The notes: a model not told the origin generated them from the letters alone. A DNA stretch of 64,000 nucleotides from Streptomyces novaecaesareae (GCF_000716875.1 NZ_JNWQ01000001.1:124001-188000); one strand, 5' to 3'. Shown: positions 43,173 through 52,073, counted from the first letter of the stretch. Translations and numbers: made by a program.

Positions 43173-44134
43173 TGCTGCTGTTCGCCCTGTGCGGGCTGGC
43201 GGTCACGGGCGGCCTGGTCGCCCTGGCGGCCTGGTTCCGCGGCAGCGACCCCGTCGACGAGGAGGCGCAGGCGCGGCCCAACCCGCTGGCCGGGCGCGCC
43301 CACGTGTTCTGGTACGGCGCACCCGGCTCGGCCGCGCCGCGGATGGTGCGGCTGCGCCGCGTCCAACTGCCGCTCGCGCTCGCCGGAGCGCCGCTGGCCT
43401 GGCTGTTCACCGGCATCCCGCTGACCGCGCTGCTGGTGCCGCTGGCCGTCTTCGGCCTGCCCTGGCTGTTCGACACCACCCGCCCGGACACCCACCGGAT
43501 CGAGCGACTCGAAGCACTGTCCGAGTGGACCCAGCGCATCGCCGACGTCCTGCTGCTCGGCGTCGGCCTCAACCAGGCCATCGTCACCAGCCGCCGTACC
43601 GCCCCCGCCGCCCTGGAGGACGAGATCGGCGAACTGGCCGCCCGGTTGCAGGCCCGCTGGCGGCCCGAGGAGGCCCTGCACGCCTTCGCCGACAGCCTCG
43701 CCGACGCCACCGCCGACAAGGTGCTCGCCGCGCTCGTGCTGCGGGCCGGGGACAGCGGGCCCGGCCTGGCCCGCACGCTCTCCGACATGGCCGACTCGGT
43801 GCGCGAGGAGGTCCGCCAGCGGCGCGCCATCGAGGCCGACCGGGCCAAGCACCGGACCACCATCCGCTGGCTGGTCGGCATCATCGTGCTGGTCGTCACC
43901 GTCGGCTCCTTCAACACCGAGTACACCCGGCCGTACGGGACCTTCCTCGGCCAGCTGGTCCTCGCCGTGGTCGCCGCCCTGTTCGTGGCGATCATCGCCT
44001 GGATGCGGGCGCTGGCCTCCCACCCGCCGGTGCCCCGACTGCTGACGCCGGACCGGCGCAGCCGGAGCGGCCGGCGCACGGGCGCCGGGGTGCGCGGGCC
44101 GGAGCGGGCCGAGCAGCTCGGGGAGGTCCGGTGA
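43172..44134 (+). CDS. tadB: TadB-like inner-membrane pilus assembly protein
   Basis: The protein has 320 residues from ATG 43172. TadB and TadC form the membrane platform on which TadA acts. About five hydrophobic segments are present, with the T2SSF-type cytoplasmic domain between them (LEALSEWTQRIADVLLLGVGLNQAI, then LRAGDSGPGLARTLSDMADSVREEV). The stop overlaps tadC by four bases (GTGA). Confidence 0.92.
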   Translation: MLLFALCGLAVTGGLVALAAWFRGSDPVDEEAQARPNPLAGRAHVFWYGAPGSAAPRMVRLRRVQLPLALAGAPLAWLFTGIPLTALLVPLAVFGLPWLFDTTRPDTHRIERLEALSEWTQRIADVLLLGVGLNQAIVTSRRTAPAALEDEIGELAARLQARWRPEEALHAFADSLADATADKVLAALVLRAGDSGPGLARTLSDMADSVREEVRQRRAIEADRAKHRTTIRWLVGIIVLVVTVGSFNTEYTRPYGTFLGQLVLAVVAALFVAIIAWMRALASHPPVPRLLTPDRRSRSGRRTGAGVRGPERAEQLGEVR

Positions 44135-45009
44135 TCTCGCCCTGGTCCGTGCTGGCCGGCGCCGCCGCGGCCGGTGGAATCGCCCTGCTGGTCGCCGAAC
44201 TGCGGCCCGCGCCGCCCGACCTGCGCCAGGCGCTGGACCGGCTGCACGCCGTCCCCGCCGACCGCGAGCAGGACCCGGACGAGCGGCCGCGCTGGTACGA
44301 CCGGATCGGCGAGCGCTCCGTCCACCTGCGCGGGATCTCCGTCCCGCGCCGCGAACTCGCCCTGATCGGCCGCACCCCGGCCCGGTTCATGGTGCACAAG
44401 CTGCTGTTCGCCGCACTCGGCCTGATGCTGCCCGCCTACCTGGGCGCGATGGCCGTCCTGATGGACATCGGCCTGCCGTTCGCCCTGCCGCTGGTCGCCG
44501 GGCCGCTGCTGGCCGGCCTGCTCTGGTTCGTCCCGGACGCGATCGTGCGCGGCGAGGCCAAGGAGGCGCGCACCGAGTACCTGCACGGCATCGCCGCCTA
44601 CCTGGAGCTCGTCGCGCTGGAGCGGGCCGCCGACTGCGGCCCTGCCGAGGCGCTGCGCCGGGCCGCCTCGGTCGGCCGGGGCACGGTGTTCCGGCGGATC
44701 CGCGACGCGCTGGAGCGCGCGGCCACCGACCGGCTCCCGCCGTGGGCCGGACTCGACGCGCTGGCCGAGGAGTTGGGGCTCAGCCCGCTGCAGGACGTGG
44801 CCGACATCATGCGGCTGTCCGGCAACGACGGCGCCGCCGTGTACGACACCCTGCGGGCCCGCGCCAAGGGTCTGCGCGGCGAACTGCTCGCCGAGGACCT
44901 CGCCCGTGCCAATGCCGACAGCGAGCGGATGGTCGCGCCGGGAGCCGCCCTGACCCTGCTGATGACCGTCCTGATCGTCTTCCCCGCGCTCCACCAGATG
45001 CTCAACTGA
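44131..45009 (+). CDS. tadC: TadC-like inner-membrane pilus assembly protein
   Basis: The protein has 292 residues from GTG 44131. Its first segment (SVLAGAAAAGGIALLVAEL) and a pair of central segments (LGLMLPAYLGAMAVLMDIGL, LPLVAGPLLAGLLWFV) embed it; the T2SSF-like domain follows (YLHGIAAYLELVALERAADC, then IMRLSGNDGAAVYDTLRARA). It pairs with TadB. After its stop there is a 131-base spacer before the pilin gene, the longest gap inside the operon. Confidence 0.92.
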   Translation: MISPWSVLAGAAAAGGIALLVAELRPAPPDLRQALDRLHAVPADREQDPDERPRWYDRIGERSVHLRGISVPRRELALIGRTPARFMVHKLLFAALGLMLPAYLGAMAVLMDIGLPFALPLVAGPLLAGLLWFVPDAIVRGEAKEARTEYLHGIAAYLELVALERAADCGPAEALRRAASVGRGTVFRRIRDALERAATDRLPPWAGLDALAEELGLSPLQDVADIMRLSGNDGAAVYDTLRARAKGLRGELLAEDLARANADSERMVAPGAALTLLMTVLIVFPALHQMLN

Positions 45010-45016
45010 CCAGCGT

Positions 45017-45100
45017 TCCGGAGCAGCTGACCCCACACAATCGGAACCGAGCAGTCGGGACCGAGCAGCCGACACCAGACAGCCGACACCACGCGGCTGA
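45017..45100 (+). repeat. six degenerate 14-bp tandem units before the pilin gene
   Basis: Units at 45017, 45031, 45045, 45059, 45073 and 45087, such as AACCGAGCAGTCGG, GACCGAGCAGCCGA and CACCAGACAGCCGA, repeat every 14 bases. The spacer separates tadC from the pilin gene. The 14-base period is the same as in the palindromic loci A and B, though the unit sequence is different. Confidence 0.75.
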
Positions 45101-45140
45101 CGCCACACCACACCACACCGCACATCCCCGGGAGACCCCG

Positions 45141-45434
45141 ATGACCGTACGACTCGCCCACCTGGCCGGCCGGGTGCTGCGACCCGTCCTGCTGCCGGTG
45201 CAGTTCGCGCTGCTGCTGTTCACGCTGCGGCTCGGCCGGCTCCGGGCCGCCCGCGCACGCGGCGACCGCGGCGCGATCAGCATCGAACTCGCCCTCGCCA
45301 TCATCGCGCTGGTCTTCGTCGCGGGCGCCGTCGCCACCGCGCTGTACCTGCTCAAGGACAAGGTCGTCCAGAAGGTGCAGCAGGACCCGAACATGCCGGG
45401 CGGCGCGGGCGGTGCGGGCGGCGCCACCAAGTGA
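45141..45434 (+). CDS. Flp/TadE-like pilin candidate
   Basis: The protein has 97 residues; ATG 45141 follows GGGAGACCCC. A long basic leader (about 43 residues, ending RARGDRG) precedes AISIELALAIIALVFVAGAV. This matches a prepilin site: cleavage after Gly, Glu at +5, then a 20-residue hydrophobic helix. The mature protein is about 54 residues and ends in a Gly-rich tail (GGAGGAGGATK). It is the best candidate for the major pilin. No prepilin peptidase is encoded in the window, so processing must use an enzyme encoded elsewhere. Confidence 0.85.
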   Translation: MTVRLAHLAGRVLRPVLLPVQFALLLFTLRLGRLRAARARGDRGAISIELALAIIALVFVAGAVATALYLLKDKVVQKVQQDPNMPGGAGGAGGATK

Positions 45435-45847
45435 TGTGCAACCCTCTCCGCCGCAGGGACGACCGGGGGTCGATGAGCGTCAGCCTCGCCATCGTCTTCC
45501 CGGTCGTCCTGCTGCTCCTGCTGCTCGTCGTCCAGGCCGCGCTGTGGTGGTACGACCGGCAGGTCGCGCTCACCGCCGCCCGGGAGGGCGTGGACGCCGG
45601 GCGGGTGCAGGGCAACGCGACGGACGAGGTGAAGAACGTGGCGGCCGAGCGGCAGGCCCGGGACTTCCTCGACCGGCAGGGCGTCAGCTCGTACGAGGTG
45701 CGGACCTCCGGCAGCACGGCCGACACCATCAGGGTCACCGTGCAGCTGACGCCACCGCTGCTGATACCCGGGCTGTCGGCGCCCAGCATCACGCAGTTCG
45801 CCGAGGCGCCGCGCGAGCGCTTCGTCCCGCCGGCGGCGAAGCCGTGA
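45434..45847 (+). CDS. TadE-family pseudopilin
   Basis: The protein has 137 residues from ATG 45434, which overlaps the previous stop (TGATG); a GTG three bases upstream is equally possible. The basic leader RRRDDRGSMSVSLAIVFPVVLLLLLLVVQAALWWYDR (positions ~6-43) is the TadE pattern, with a Gly-Ser cleavage-like site before the hydrophobic helix. The soluble part is short and ends PPAAKP. TadE proteins are minor pseudopilins needed for pilus assembly. Coupled to the next gene by GTGA. Confidence 0.88.
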   Translation: MCNPLRRRDDRGSMSVSLAIVFPVVLLLLLLVVQAALWWYDRQVALTAAREGVDAGRVQGNATDEVKNVAAERQARDFLDRQGVSSYEVRTSGSTADTIRVTVQLTPPLLIPGLSAPSITQFAEAPRERFVPPAAKP

Positions 45848-46311
45848 GGCGGGGAACGCCCGGGGCCGGGCCGCGGTGGTGGCGCCCGCGCAGGCGGGAC
45901 CGGGGCGGGATCGCGATCGAGGCGGCGATCGTCGTGCCGGGCGTGGTCGGCCTGGTGCTGCTGGCCGTCGCCGCCGGACGGGTGCAGACCACGGCCGGCA
46001 CGGTCGAGGCCGCCGCCCGCGCGGGAGCCCGTACGGCCACACTGCAACGCGACCCGGACAAGATGGCGCAGCCGGCCAAGGACTCCGCCTTCGCGACGCT
46101 GCGCCAGCAGGGCGTCTCCTGCCTCGGCGGGGACGTCCGGGTCGAGAAGGGGAAGCTCGACCTGCCGGGCGGCCCGGTCGTGACCGTCAAGGTCACGGTG
46201 GTCTGCGACGTCGAACTCTCCGACCTGCTCGGCGGACCGTCCGGGGTCGGCGTGACCAAGCACCTCGTCGGCGAGTTCACCTCGGTGGTGGACCGTTACC
46301 GGGGCGCATGA
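45844..46311 (+). CDS. second TadE/TadF-like pseudopilin
   Basis: The protein has 155 residues from GTG 45844, overlapping the previous stop by four bases. The leader RRRDRGGIAIEAAIVVPGVVGLVLL (residues ~14-38) carries a Gly/Ile site with Glu at +4/+5 and one membrane helix. The extracellular part has a Cys pair (GVSCLGGD and VVCDVEL) that may form a disulfide. It is the second of three TadE-like proteins in a row. After its stop, a short 29-codon frame from ATG 46308 is probably untranslated or a leader. Confidence 0.88.
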   Translation: MRRGTPGAGPRWWRPRRRDRGGIAIEAAIVVPGVVGLVLLAVAAGRVQTTAGTVEAAARAGARTATLQRDPDKMAQPAKDSAFATLRQQGVSCLGGDVRVEKGKLDLPGGPVVTVKVTVVCDVELSDLLGGPSGVGVTKHLVGEFTSVVDRYRGA

Positions 46312-46465
46312 CGGTGCGCGCCCCCGCCACCGGGACGCCGGGGGATTGGAGGCGGCCCGCGCGGGGGAGACGCAAGCGGAGAGCGCCCGGGGGATGACAC
46401 AGCGGTACCGAGCGGCGCCCGGTGGGGGCCGGTGGGGAGAACAGCGTGCGGAACGAGGGGAGGGG

Positions 46466-46918
46466 ATGCGGGTGCTGAGCCGTCTGCGGCGACGGGCGGC
46501 GCGTCGGCCGGACCGGGGCGCGGTGGCCCTCTTCGTGGCGATCTGCGCGGCCTACGTCGTGCTCGTCATCGCCCTGGTGATCGACGCGGGCGGCCGACTG
46601 CGGGTCGCCGAGCGCACCGACGCCTACGCCCTGGAGGCCGCGCGGGTCGGCGGACAGCAGCTCGACCAGGCCGAGCTGTTGAACGGCAAGGGCTTCAAGG
46701 CCCAGCAGAAGTACGCCCAGGACGCCGCCGACGCCTACCTCGGCCTGTACGGCCTGAAATCCGAGCGTGTCGATTTCTCCGAGGACGGCAAGGTCGTCAT
46801 CGTCACCGTGCAGACCGACTACCGGCCGGTCCTGCTGGGCGCCCTCGGGGAACGGAAGGTAACGGGCAAGGGCAGTGCGACCCTCGTCCACGGAGTCGAG
46901 AAAGCGGAGACCGACTGA
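46466..46918 (+). CDS. TadG-like pilus assembly protein (third pseudopilin)
   Basis: The protein has 150 residues; ATG 46466 follows GAGGGGAGGGG and is preferred to in-frame starts upstream. Basic leader RRAARRPDRGAVALFVAICA begins the hydrophobic helix (residues ~17-40), the TadG/TadE N-terminal pattern (putative Flp pilus-assembly, DRGA). The rest is a soluble domain (DAADAYLGLYGLKSERVDF). It lacks the VWA domain of long TadG proteins. The stop overlaps the next start (TGATG). Confidence 0.85.
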   Translation: MRVLSRLRRRAARRPDRGAVALFVAICAAYVVLVIALVIDAGGRLRVAERTDAYALEAARVGGQQLDQAELLNGKGFKAQQKYAQDAADAYLGLYGLKSERVDFSEDGKVVIVTVQTDYRPVLLGALGERKVTGKGSATLVHGVEKAETD

Positions 46919-49900
46919 TGGCCGCGCCACGTGCCAAGGACCAGGCCCGAACCGCCCAGGCCCGCACCGGCCGGGCCGGAGCCGCGCATCGGAGCGGCGG
47001 CTCCGCGCGCCGGCCCGCCGCCCCGGCGCCCCGACCGCCGCGCGGACGCGGCCGCGGCGGCGCCCTGATCACCGCGCTCGCCGCGCTGGTCACCCTGCTC
47101 GTGCTGCTGCTCGGCGTCCCCGCGCTGCTGCTCTACGGCACCCAGGCGGTCGCCGGGATGGGCGACGTGGCGCCGGGCGGCGTCGGGGAGGCGCTCACCA
47201 GCCCGGACGACGGGCGGCTGTTCCTGTGGGCGCTGGTGGTGGTGGGCTGGCTCGCCTGGGCCTGCTTCGCGCTCTCCGTCCTGCTGGAGATCCCCGCCCA
47301 GCTGCGCGGCCGGGTCGCCCGCCGGATCCCGGCCTTCGGCTGGAGCCAGCGGCTCGCCGCCGGGCTGGTCGGTTCGGTGCTCGCGCTGCTGCCGGTCGCC
47401 GGCTCGGCCTTCGCGGCCGTCCCCGAACTCGCCCACACCCCGGCCGTCCAGGCGCAGTCGGTCCCGGGCGTGCAGCGCGCCGCACTGCCCGCCGCGCAGT
47501 CCGCGCCCGCCCTGACGCCCGCCGCCGAGCAGCAGCCGACGTACACCGTGCGGGACAGTCGGCCCGCGGACAGCCTGTGGTCCATCGCCGAGCGCCAACT
47601 GGGTTCGGGCGAACGGTGGGTGGAGATCGCCAAGCTCAACGACGGTCGGGTGATGGACGATTCGGGCATCCGCTTCGACGCCGACCGGCCGATCCAGCCC
47701 GGGTGGGAACTGCTGATGCCGGCGGACGCCAAGCCGGACGAGGCGAAGGGCTCGACGCCCGCTCCGGCTCCGGCGCCCTCGGGGGACGCGACCCAGGGTG
47801 CTGCGCAGGAGACTCAGCAGGGGGCTCCGCCGCAGGGGACGTCGCCGCAGGCCGGGACGGAGCCGGGCGGTGCGGGCGGGCAGCGGACCGTCACCGTCGA
47901 GGCCGGGGACAGTCTTTCGAGCATCGCCCAGCGGGAGTTGGGGGACGGCGAGGAGTGGCCGAAGCTGTTCGACGCCAACAAGGGGGTGCAGGCGCCGGAC
48001 GGCGAGCGGCTGACGGACCCGGACGTGGTGGTGCCGGGGATGGTGCTCACGGTGCCGGGAGCGGCCGCGACGCCTGCGCCTGCACCTGTACCTGCGCCCG
48101 CTCCGGCTCCGGCTCCGGCCCCGGCGCCTGAACCTGCGCCTTCGCAGGGGCAGGGCGCGCCTGCTCCGGCCACCCAGGCTCCCGCGCCTTCGCCGGGCAC
48201 CCCGCAGTCGGCCCCGGCCCCGGCCCCGGCGCCCACGCACGCGCCGACCCAGGCGCCCGCCCCCGCCGCCCACGTCGACCCGGCCCGCAGCGACGACTAC
48301 ACCGTCGCCCTTGCGGCCTCCACCGTCGGCGTCCTGCTCGCCGCCGTCATGGTCGGCACCGTCGCCCACAAGCGCGGCACCCAGCAGCGCGCCCGCCGCC
48401 CCCGGCACCGCATCGCGATGCCCGCCGCCGAGGCCGCCGCCTTCGAGAACGAGCTGATGGCCCGGCAGGACCAGGCCGGGCTGGAGCTCCTGGACCGCGC
48501 CCTGCGCACCCTGGCCCGCAACACCGTGCGCGGGGGCAAGCGCCTGCCCGCCATCGTCGCCGCCCGGATCACCCCCGGCCACACCGTCGAGCTGCACCTG
48601 TCCGGCCCGGCCACCCCGATCGCGCCGTTCCGCGCCGCGCACGCCGCCAACGTCTGGTGGTGCAGCGCCGACTCCGGCGACATGCTGAGCGCCGCCCAGG
48701 CCCGCAAGACCGCCGCACCGTACCCCGCGCTGGTCACCCTCGGCACCTCGCCCGACGGCTCGGTGGTCCTCGCCGACCTGGAGGCCGTCCGGCTGCTCCA
48801 CCTCTCCGGCCACCCCGACGACGCCCGGGACGTACTGCGCACCCTCGCCGTCGAGCTCGCCCACAGCCCGCTCGCCGACCGGCTCCACCTGCACCTGGTC
48901 GACCTCGCCGAAGAGGTGCCGATCAGCGGCCCGGCCGCCGAACGCGTCCACCGGCACGCCACCCTGGAGGACGCGCTCGCCGCCCTCGGCCCGCGCACCG
49001 CCAAGGCCCGCGCCACCCTGGTCGCCGCCGAGGCCAGCAGCCCGCGCGAGGCCCGCAGCCGGGGCCAGGCAGACGAGTCCTGGGTCCCGGAGATCGTGCT
49101 CTGCGCCCAGCAGCCCGGCGGCGACGTCCCCGCCGAACTCGGCCGGCTGCTCGACGCCCGCCCGCGCACCTGCGTCGCCGTCATCACCCGCGCCCCCGAG
49201 CGCGGCACCGGCCCGGTCGCCCGCTGGACCCTCCCGGCCAGCGGCCAGGCCGCCATCCCGGGCCTGCACCTCACCGTCGAGCTGCAGCGGCTCAGCGGGC
49301 CGCAGTACGACCAGGTCGCCGAGCTGCTCCGAGCCGCCGACGACACCACCCAGCACCCGGCCCCGGCCTGGACCCTGGACGGGCCGGAGGACACCGACAC
49401 CACCGAACTGCCCCTCGCCGTACCGGTGCTGGCCGGTGTCGGCGCCGCGGGCGGTACTGGCGCAGGGGAGGAGGGCGCGGAGACCGCCGCCGGCCCCCGG
49501 CTGCTGGCCCGGGTCATCGGCACCGGCGCCAGCCCGTTCGCGGGCACCGACCCGGTGACGCCCGCCCCGGGGCCGGCTTCGACCGCGGCTCCGACCCCCG
49601 TCCCCGCCGGTCCGGCGCGGTTCGCCGTCAACGGGCAGGGGCGGCAGGCGGCCGGTGACGAGACCACCCGGGACCTGCGGCGGCCGGGCGGGCCGGAGGA
49701 GACCGGGGAGGACGCGGTCGACCCCGTGGACGCCGCTGCCGCTGCCGCTGCCGATGTCGATGCCGCTGCCCAGGCGGCGGACGCCCCGGCGGAGGCCACA
49801 GCGACCGTCGTCCTCGCCGTCCAGCCGGTGGTACCGCGGCCCGTGGCGCCGCAGCCGGCCGTACCGCAGCCGATCGTGCCGGGGATGGGCGGTCCGGAAT

Positions 49901-50925
49901 CGGGTGAGCCGGGGCCTGCCGAGGAGGCGGCGCCCTCGGGCGCGTCCGCTCCCGAGAGCGCGGACGTCGACGCCGCCACGACGGCCTCCGGGGAGTCCGA
50001 AGCAGCCGTCACCCCGGAGCCCGTCGGGACGGCCGGCCCCGCGGCCCTCGAAGCCGGTCCCGCCGCCGTTGCCCCGGTCGCCCGGACGGCCCGGACCGCG
50101 GCCGGTCGCAGCGACAGCGACGACCTGCTCGCCATCCTCCGCTCCCCGGAGGCGCACACCCCCCGCAACGCGCCCCGGATCCGGCTGCTCGGCCCGGTGG
50201 ACGTCGCCGGCGTCCTCGGCACCGCCGAACCCGGCGCTCTGCCCCGGCTCACCGAGCTCGCCGTCTACCTCGCGCTGCGCCCCGGCGCCGACCACCGCGC
50301 CCTCGACCTCGACCTGCACCCGGGCGCCGCACACCTCGACCCGCACCCCACCACGGCCGACGCCAAGGGCCCGCTGCCGGCCAAACTCGCCGACCTGGCC
50401 GCCTGGTTCGGCACCTCGCCCGAGGGCCACGCCTTCCTGCCCACCGAGGGCACCGACGGTTACTCCTTCGCCCCGACGGTGACCTGCGACTGGGACGAGT
50501 TCCGCAGCCTCTACCGGCGCGGCATGCGCAGCACCAGCGCCACCGCGGACGCGGCCCTCGCGCACGCGCTGGCCCTGGTCCGCGGCGCCCCGTTCGCCGA
50601 GGCCCCGCCCGCCTCCTACGGCTGGGCCGAGGCCGAGCGCCAGGACATGATCGCGGCGATCGTCGACACCGCCCACGAACTGGCCGCCCGCCGCCTGCAG
50701 TACGGCGACCACCGCAGCGCCGAGGCCGCCGTCTTCCGCGGCCTCGCCGTCGCCCCGGACGTCGAACTCCTGCACCGGGACCTGTTCTACGCCTACGCCT
50801 CGGCCGGCGCCCGGGACCAGCTCCTGCGCGCCGTCAACCGCCTGGACGCGCTCAGCCGCCGTACGGGCCGCGACCTCGACGCCGACACGGTCGCGCTGCT
50901 CAGGGACCTGCTCGCTGGCTCCTGA
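46918..50925 (+). CDS. giant membrane protein with LysM repeats, winged helix and BTAD domain
   Basis: The protein has 1335 residues. Order: basic Pro-rich start; three hydrophobic segments (~47-72, 101-121, 145-168); two LysM domains (~208-260 and ~323-380, YTVRDSRPADSLWSIAERQL and VTVEAGDSLSSIAQREL); Pro/Ala linker; one membrane segment near 460-487; a large cytoplasmic-looking part; then an OmpR-type winged helix (RIRLLGPVDVAGV, PRLTELAVYLALRPG) and a terminal BTAD. It could bind peptidoglycan outside and act as a regulator inside. It is coupled to the pseudopilin operon by TGATG. Topology is inferred. Confidence 0.88.
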   Translation: MAAPRAKDQARTAQARTGRAGAAHRSGGSARRPAAPAPRPPRGRGRGGALITALAALVTLLVLLLGVPALLLYGTQAVAGMGDVAPGGVGEALTSPDDGRLFLWALVVVGWLAWACFALSVLLEIPAQLRGRVARRIPAFGWSQRLAAGLVGSVLALLPVAGSAFAAVPELAHTPAVQAQSVPGVQRAALPAAQSAPALTPAAEQQPTYTVRDSRPADSLWSIAERQLGSGERWVEIAKLNDGRVMDDSGIRFDADRPIQPGWELLMPADAKPDEAKGSTPAPAPAPSGDATQGAAQETQQGAPPQGTSPQAGTEPGGAGGQRTVTVEAGDSLSSIAQRELGDGEEWPKLFDANKGVQAPDGERLTDPDVVVPGMVLTVPGAAATPAPAPVPAPAPAPAPAPAPEPAPSQGQGAPAPATQAPAPSPGTPQSAPAPAPAPTHAPTQAPAPAAHVDPARSDDYTVALAASTVGVLLAAVMVGTVAHKRGTQQRARRPRHRIAMPAAEAAAFENELMARQDQAGLELLDRALRTLARNTVRGGKRLPAIVAARITPGHTVELHLSGPATPIAPFRAAHAANVWWCSADSGDMLSAAQARKTAAPYPALVTLGTSPDGSVVLADLEAVRLLHLSGHPDDARDVLRTLAVELAHSPLADRLHLHLVDLAEEVPISGPAAERVHRHATLEDALAALGPRTAKARATLVAAEASSPREARSRGQADESWVPEIVLCAQQPGGDVPAELGRLLDARPRTCVAVITRAPERGTGPVARWTLPASGQAAIPGLHLTVELQRLSGPQYDQVAELLRAADDTTQHPAPAWTLDGPEDTDTTELPLAVPVLAGVGAAGGTGAGEEGAETAAGPRLLARVIGTGASPFAGTDPVTPAPGPASTAAPTPVPAGPARFAVNGQGRQAAGDETTRDLRRPGGPEETGEDAVDPVDAAAAAAADVDAAAQAADAPAEATATVVLAVQPVVPRPVAPQPAVPQPIVPGMGGPESGEPGPAEEAAPSGASAPESADVDAATTASGESEAAVTPEPVGTAGPAALEAGPAAVAPVARTARTAAGRSDSDDLLAILRSPEAHTPRNAPRIRLLGPVDVAGVLGTAEPGALPRLTELAVYLALRPGADHRALDLDLHPGAAHLDPHPTTADAKGPLPAKLADLAAWFGTSPEGHAFLPTEGTDGYSFAPTVTCDWDEFRSLYRRGMRSTSATADAALAHALALVRGAPFAEAPPASYGWAEAERQDMIAAIVDTAHELAARRLQYGDHRSAEAAVFRGLAVAPDVELLHRDLFYAYASAGARDQLLRAVNRLDALSRRTGRDLDADTVALLRDLLAGS

Positions 50926-51052
50926 GGGCGGCGCCGCCCGCGCCGGGCGGGGCCGGCCTCGGCCGCGTGGCGTCCGACGATGCCACGCGGCCGGGGGCAG
51001 GGCAGGGGCCGGGGTAGGGCCTGGGGCCGGGGATTCGGGGATCGGGAGGGTG

Positions 51053-51583
51053 ATGAGTACCGTGCTCGCGAGCCTGATCGCCGTCCTCGGCACGCTGTTG
51101 GGGTCCCTCAGCACCTACCTCTTCCAGCAGCGGGCCGCCGCGCGCGGCGAGGCGAGGGCGCGCGAGGAGCTGCTGCGCCAGGAACTCCTGTCCGCGTACG
51201 GCGGGTTCGCCGCGGCCGTGACCGAGCTCAAGCGAGCGCTGGTCACCGGGTGGCTGCGCCGGTCGGACCCGGCGGCCCTCGGCCCGGCGCTCGCCGAGGC
51301 CGACCGGCTGGGCGCCGTCGCCGAGACGGCGCGCTTCCGGCTGCAGTTGGTGTCCGGCCGGCCCGAGCCGCTGGCGGACGCCGCGTTCGCCCGTGCCGGG
51401 GCAGTGCGCGACGCGGCCGACCAGTCGGAACTCACGGCCAGGGAAGCCGAGTTCGAGGCTTCGGTCGGCGCGTTCATCAGGGCCGCCGCCGAACGCCTGG
51501 CCGTCGCGCACCAGCCGCCGGCGCCGTGGCCGACCGGGCGGTTCGTGCTCAGCCGGCGCGCAGCCAGGCCTCCAGGGCGGTGA
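51053..51583 (+). CDS. small single-pass membrane protein of unknown function
   Basis: The protein has 176 residues from ATG 51053 (a GTG three bases earlier is possible); GGGAGGG lies just upstream. One N-terminal hydrophobic segment (VLASLIAVLGTLLGSLSTYLF) is followed by a long charged helical domain (AARGEARAREELLRQELLSAY). The pattern is common in actinomycete orphans. Its last 35 bases overlap the convergent HAD-like gene. No family name is known to me. Confidence 0.75.
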   Translation: MSTVLASLIAVLGTLLGSLSTYLFQQRAAARGEARAREELLRQELLSAYGGFAAAVTELKRALVTGWLRRSDPAALGPALAEADRLGAVAETARFRLQLVSGRPEPLADAAFARAGAVRDAADQSELTAREAEFEASVGAFIRAAAERLAVAHQPPAPWPTGRFVLSRRAARPPGR

Positions 51584-52073
51584 AGTCCGCCTCGGTGAGG
51601 CCGAGTTGCGGGTCGACCCGGTGGAGGAGGGCCCGGGCGGGGGAGTGGGCCGCGACCCATCGGCGATCCGGCTCGGTGATCTCGTCGTCCACCCAGGCGA
51701 ACGGGCGCCCGGCGGCCCAGGCCACCAGTGCGCGGGTCTTCCAGTGCACGCCGTCCGGTCCGGCGTCCTCGTCGCCCGCCTCGTCCACCGGCCAGGACAC
51801 GACGGGGAGTTGCGGCAGGCCGAGCCACGGTGCGAGGCACTCGTTGGCGTCCTCCAGCCAGGTCGTCGCCCACACGAGTTCGCAGGGCAGGCCCAGCAGC
51901 CGCGGCCCCGAGGCCGGGTCGGCACGGGTCACCAGCGGGTTGCCGCCCGGGGCGGCGCCGGTGGCGGCGTACGGGCTGCAGTAGGTGGGATAACCGCCGG
52001 GGGGAGGGCCGCCGAAGGGGATGAGCGGTCCGTCCACGTCGAGGAACAGCAGCGGCCGGCCGGGATCGGTCAT
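51549..52073 (-). CDS. HAD-like hydrolase domain protein
   Basis: The protein has 174 residues from ATG 52073. The start LLFLDVDGPLIPFGG fits the first HAD motif DxDG, with the nucleophile Asp; a later acidic cluster (WVDDEITEPDR) could be the fourth motif. A WATTWLEDANE stretch follows the style of small streptomycete HAD-type proteins. The reaction is unknown. The open frame upstream of ATG 52073 is Arg/Pro-rich and unlikely to be translated. Confidence 0.82.
   Translation of the reverse strand: MTDPGRPLLFLDVDGPLIPFGGPPPGGYPTYCSPYAATGAAPGGNPLVTRADPASGPRLLGLPCELVWATTWLEDANECLAPWLGLPQLPVVSWPVDEAGDEDAGPDGVHWKTRALVAWAAGRPFAWVDDEITEPDRRWVAAHSPARALLHRVDPQLGLTEADFTALEAWLRAG

Noticed and set aside
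46308..46397. Short frame from ATG 46308 after the second TadE gene
   Set aside because: Only 29 codons, Arg-rich, no ribosome site; the real next gene starts at 46466 with a strong site. A leader-peptide role cannot be excluded.
46819..51114. A 1431-codon open frame on the minus strand across the pilus LysM-BTAD gene
   Set aside because: It is a shadow of the plus-strand gene: composition is Gly/Arg/Val-rich with no recognisable domain, while the plus frame has LysM, winged helix and BTAD motifs.
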